Program-made: the position numbers and the translations under genes
Origin: RGIG7450 sp045577655
Lineage (GTDB): Bacteria; Bacillota; Clostridia; RUG12999
Assembly: GCA_045577655.1 (NCBI GenBank)
Contig: JAZNIU010000007.1
Location: 1 to 6,631, forward strand
Length of the DNA: 6,631 bases
Direction of reading: 5' to 3'
The notes under the pieces: generated by a model
Databases searched by the model: none
What the model was told of the DNA's origin: nothing
Seen by the model: the letters and a program-made list of their open reading frames with translations, nothing else
In this document: one piece after another, positions 6,189 through 6,631 of the stretch
Numbering within the stretch: position 1 is the stretch's first letter
Layout of the letters: the number at the start of each line of letters is the position of its first letter

Positions 6189-6215
6189 ACCACTGGCGCA
6201 GACAGTGGTTTTTTT
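6189..6215 (+). terminator. Rho-independent terminator of the wal operon
   Basis: ACCACTG (6189-6195) pairs perfectly with CAGTGGT (6203-6209) around GCGCAGA, followed by a run of seven T (6209-6215). It begins 12 bp after the yycI stop. On the minus strand the hairpin is followed by CCTTTTCTTATT, so it may also stop the convergent gene, whose stop codon overlaps the T-run. Confidence 0.9.
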
Positions 6216-6631
6216 ATATCTTAATGATAACGACGGGTACGCCTTTTCTCTGTGCATAACGCACAGTGGCACCGCTTCCGCCTGTCATATCGTCCAAAAT
6301 GGCAATAACGGCGTCGCTTTCATTCACCATATACTGGTTTCGGCGCATCATACAGCTGTAGGAATAATCCTCGCTGACATAGGTCACCTTGTCACAACAG
6401 CGGAGAATGTCATTGTACCTTTTTCTCGCAGCGGCAGACCAACGCGCAGGCTGGCTCCGGTGGGGAATAGCGGCTTCAAGCGTGATTTCGCCGTTTTTCT
6501 TTTTTTTCTCAAGCACAATTTCTGCCGCCCAGGTATCAACACCCTGCGCCATCCCCGAAATGAAATGGCAAAAACCTGCAGAAATTGCCGAATCAATCTT
6601 CTTTTCAAGTTCTTTTTTTAAAGCAGTGCAG
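6214..6631 (-). CDS. SLOG-fold DUF1273/YspA-like protein, 5' end outside window
   Basis: At least 138 residues are visible. The reading frame stays open past the internal ATG at 6552 to the right edge (residues ...ALKKELEKKIDSAISAGFCHFISGMAQGVD...), so that Met is not the start. The motif FISGMAQGVDTWAAE, then 'LEAAIPHRSQPARW', 'RNQYMVNESDAVIAI' and the glycine-rich 'GGSGATVRYAQRKGVPVVII', are typical of the SLOG superfamily (DUF1273/YspA), a Rossmann-like fold thought to bind nucleotides or nucleotide-derived ligands. Part of the N-terminal strand region and the start lie outside. It is convergent to the wal operon, with its TAA (6216-6214) inside the operon terminator, so it is probably functionally separate. 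The cellular role of this family is not well defined. Confidence 0.88.
   Translation of the reverse strand, partial: CTALKKELEKKIDSAISAGFCHFISGMAQGVDTWAAEIVLEKKKKNGEITLEAAIPHRSQPARWSAAARKRYNDILRCCDKVTYVSEDYSYSCMMRRNQYMVNESDAVIAILDDMTGGSGATVRYAQRKGVPVVIIKI

Noticed and set aside
6205..6621. 138-residue plus-strand open frame
   Set aside because: It is the antisense of the SLOG-fold gene, whose minus-strand product has clear family motifs; no ribosome binding site.

Overview
The window looks like chromosome of a low-to-mid-GC Firmicute, most likely an uncultured or gut member of the Clostridia. The reasons are the AT-leaning base composition, strong AGGAGG-type ribosome binding sites, near-consensus sigma-A promoters, and a WalR/WalK-type two-component operon followed by YycH- and YycI-like genes. 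I cannot name a genus from sequence alone.

Layout. Bases 1-52 hold a strong, probably bidirectional hairpin terminator. A complete tRNA-Arg (anticodon CCT, CCA encoded) lies on the minus strand at 125-199. Just upstream of it, in tRNA direction, is an odd 150-bp stretch (203-351). It contains a second, partial copy of the tRNA 5' half, an inverted copy of its anticodon arm, and a GC-rich palindromic insert. The only evident tRNA promoter (381-409, minus strand) lies beyond that partial copy. It stands back to back with a near-perfect plus-strand promoter (425-453).

The plus-strand promoter drives a cluster running to 6177: a small zinc-ribbon protein of unknown function, a WalR-like OmpR-family response regulator, a WalK-like sensor kinase (membrane-extracytoplasmic domain-membrane-HAMP-PAS-HisKA-HATPase), a secreted Ig-like protein, a YycH-like and a YycI-like membrane-anchored regulator, then a rho-independent terminator (6189-6215). 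A convergent minus-strand gene that runs off the right edge encodes a SLOG-fold (DUF1273/YspA-like) protein.

How the genes may work together. WalR/WalK control cell-wall metabolism in Firmicutes, and YycH/YycI bind and modulate WalK from the outer face of the membrane. The 91-bp gap after walK carries a direct repeat matching the published WalR box (TGTWAH-N5-TGTWAH) placed 10 bp before a perfect TATAAT. This suggests that WalR itself drives a sub-transcript of the secreted Ig-like protein plus YycH and YycI, forming a feedback loop. The Ig-like protein, inserted between the kinase and its known regulators, is the best candidate here for an undescribed component of the Wal system.
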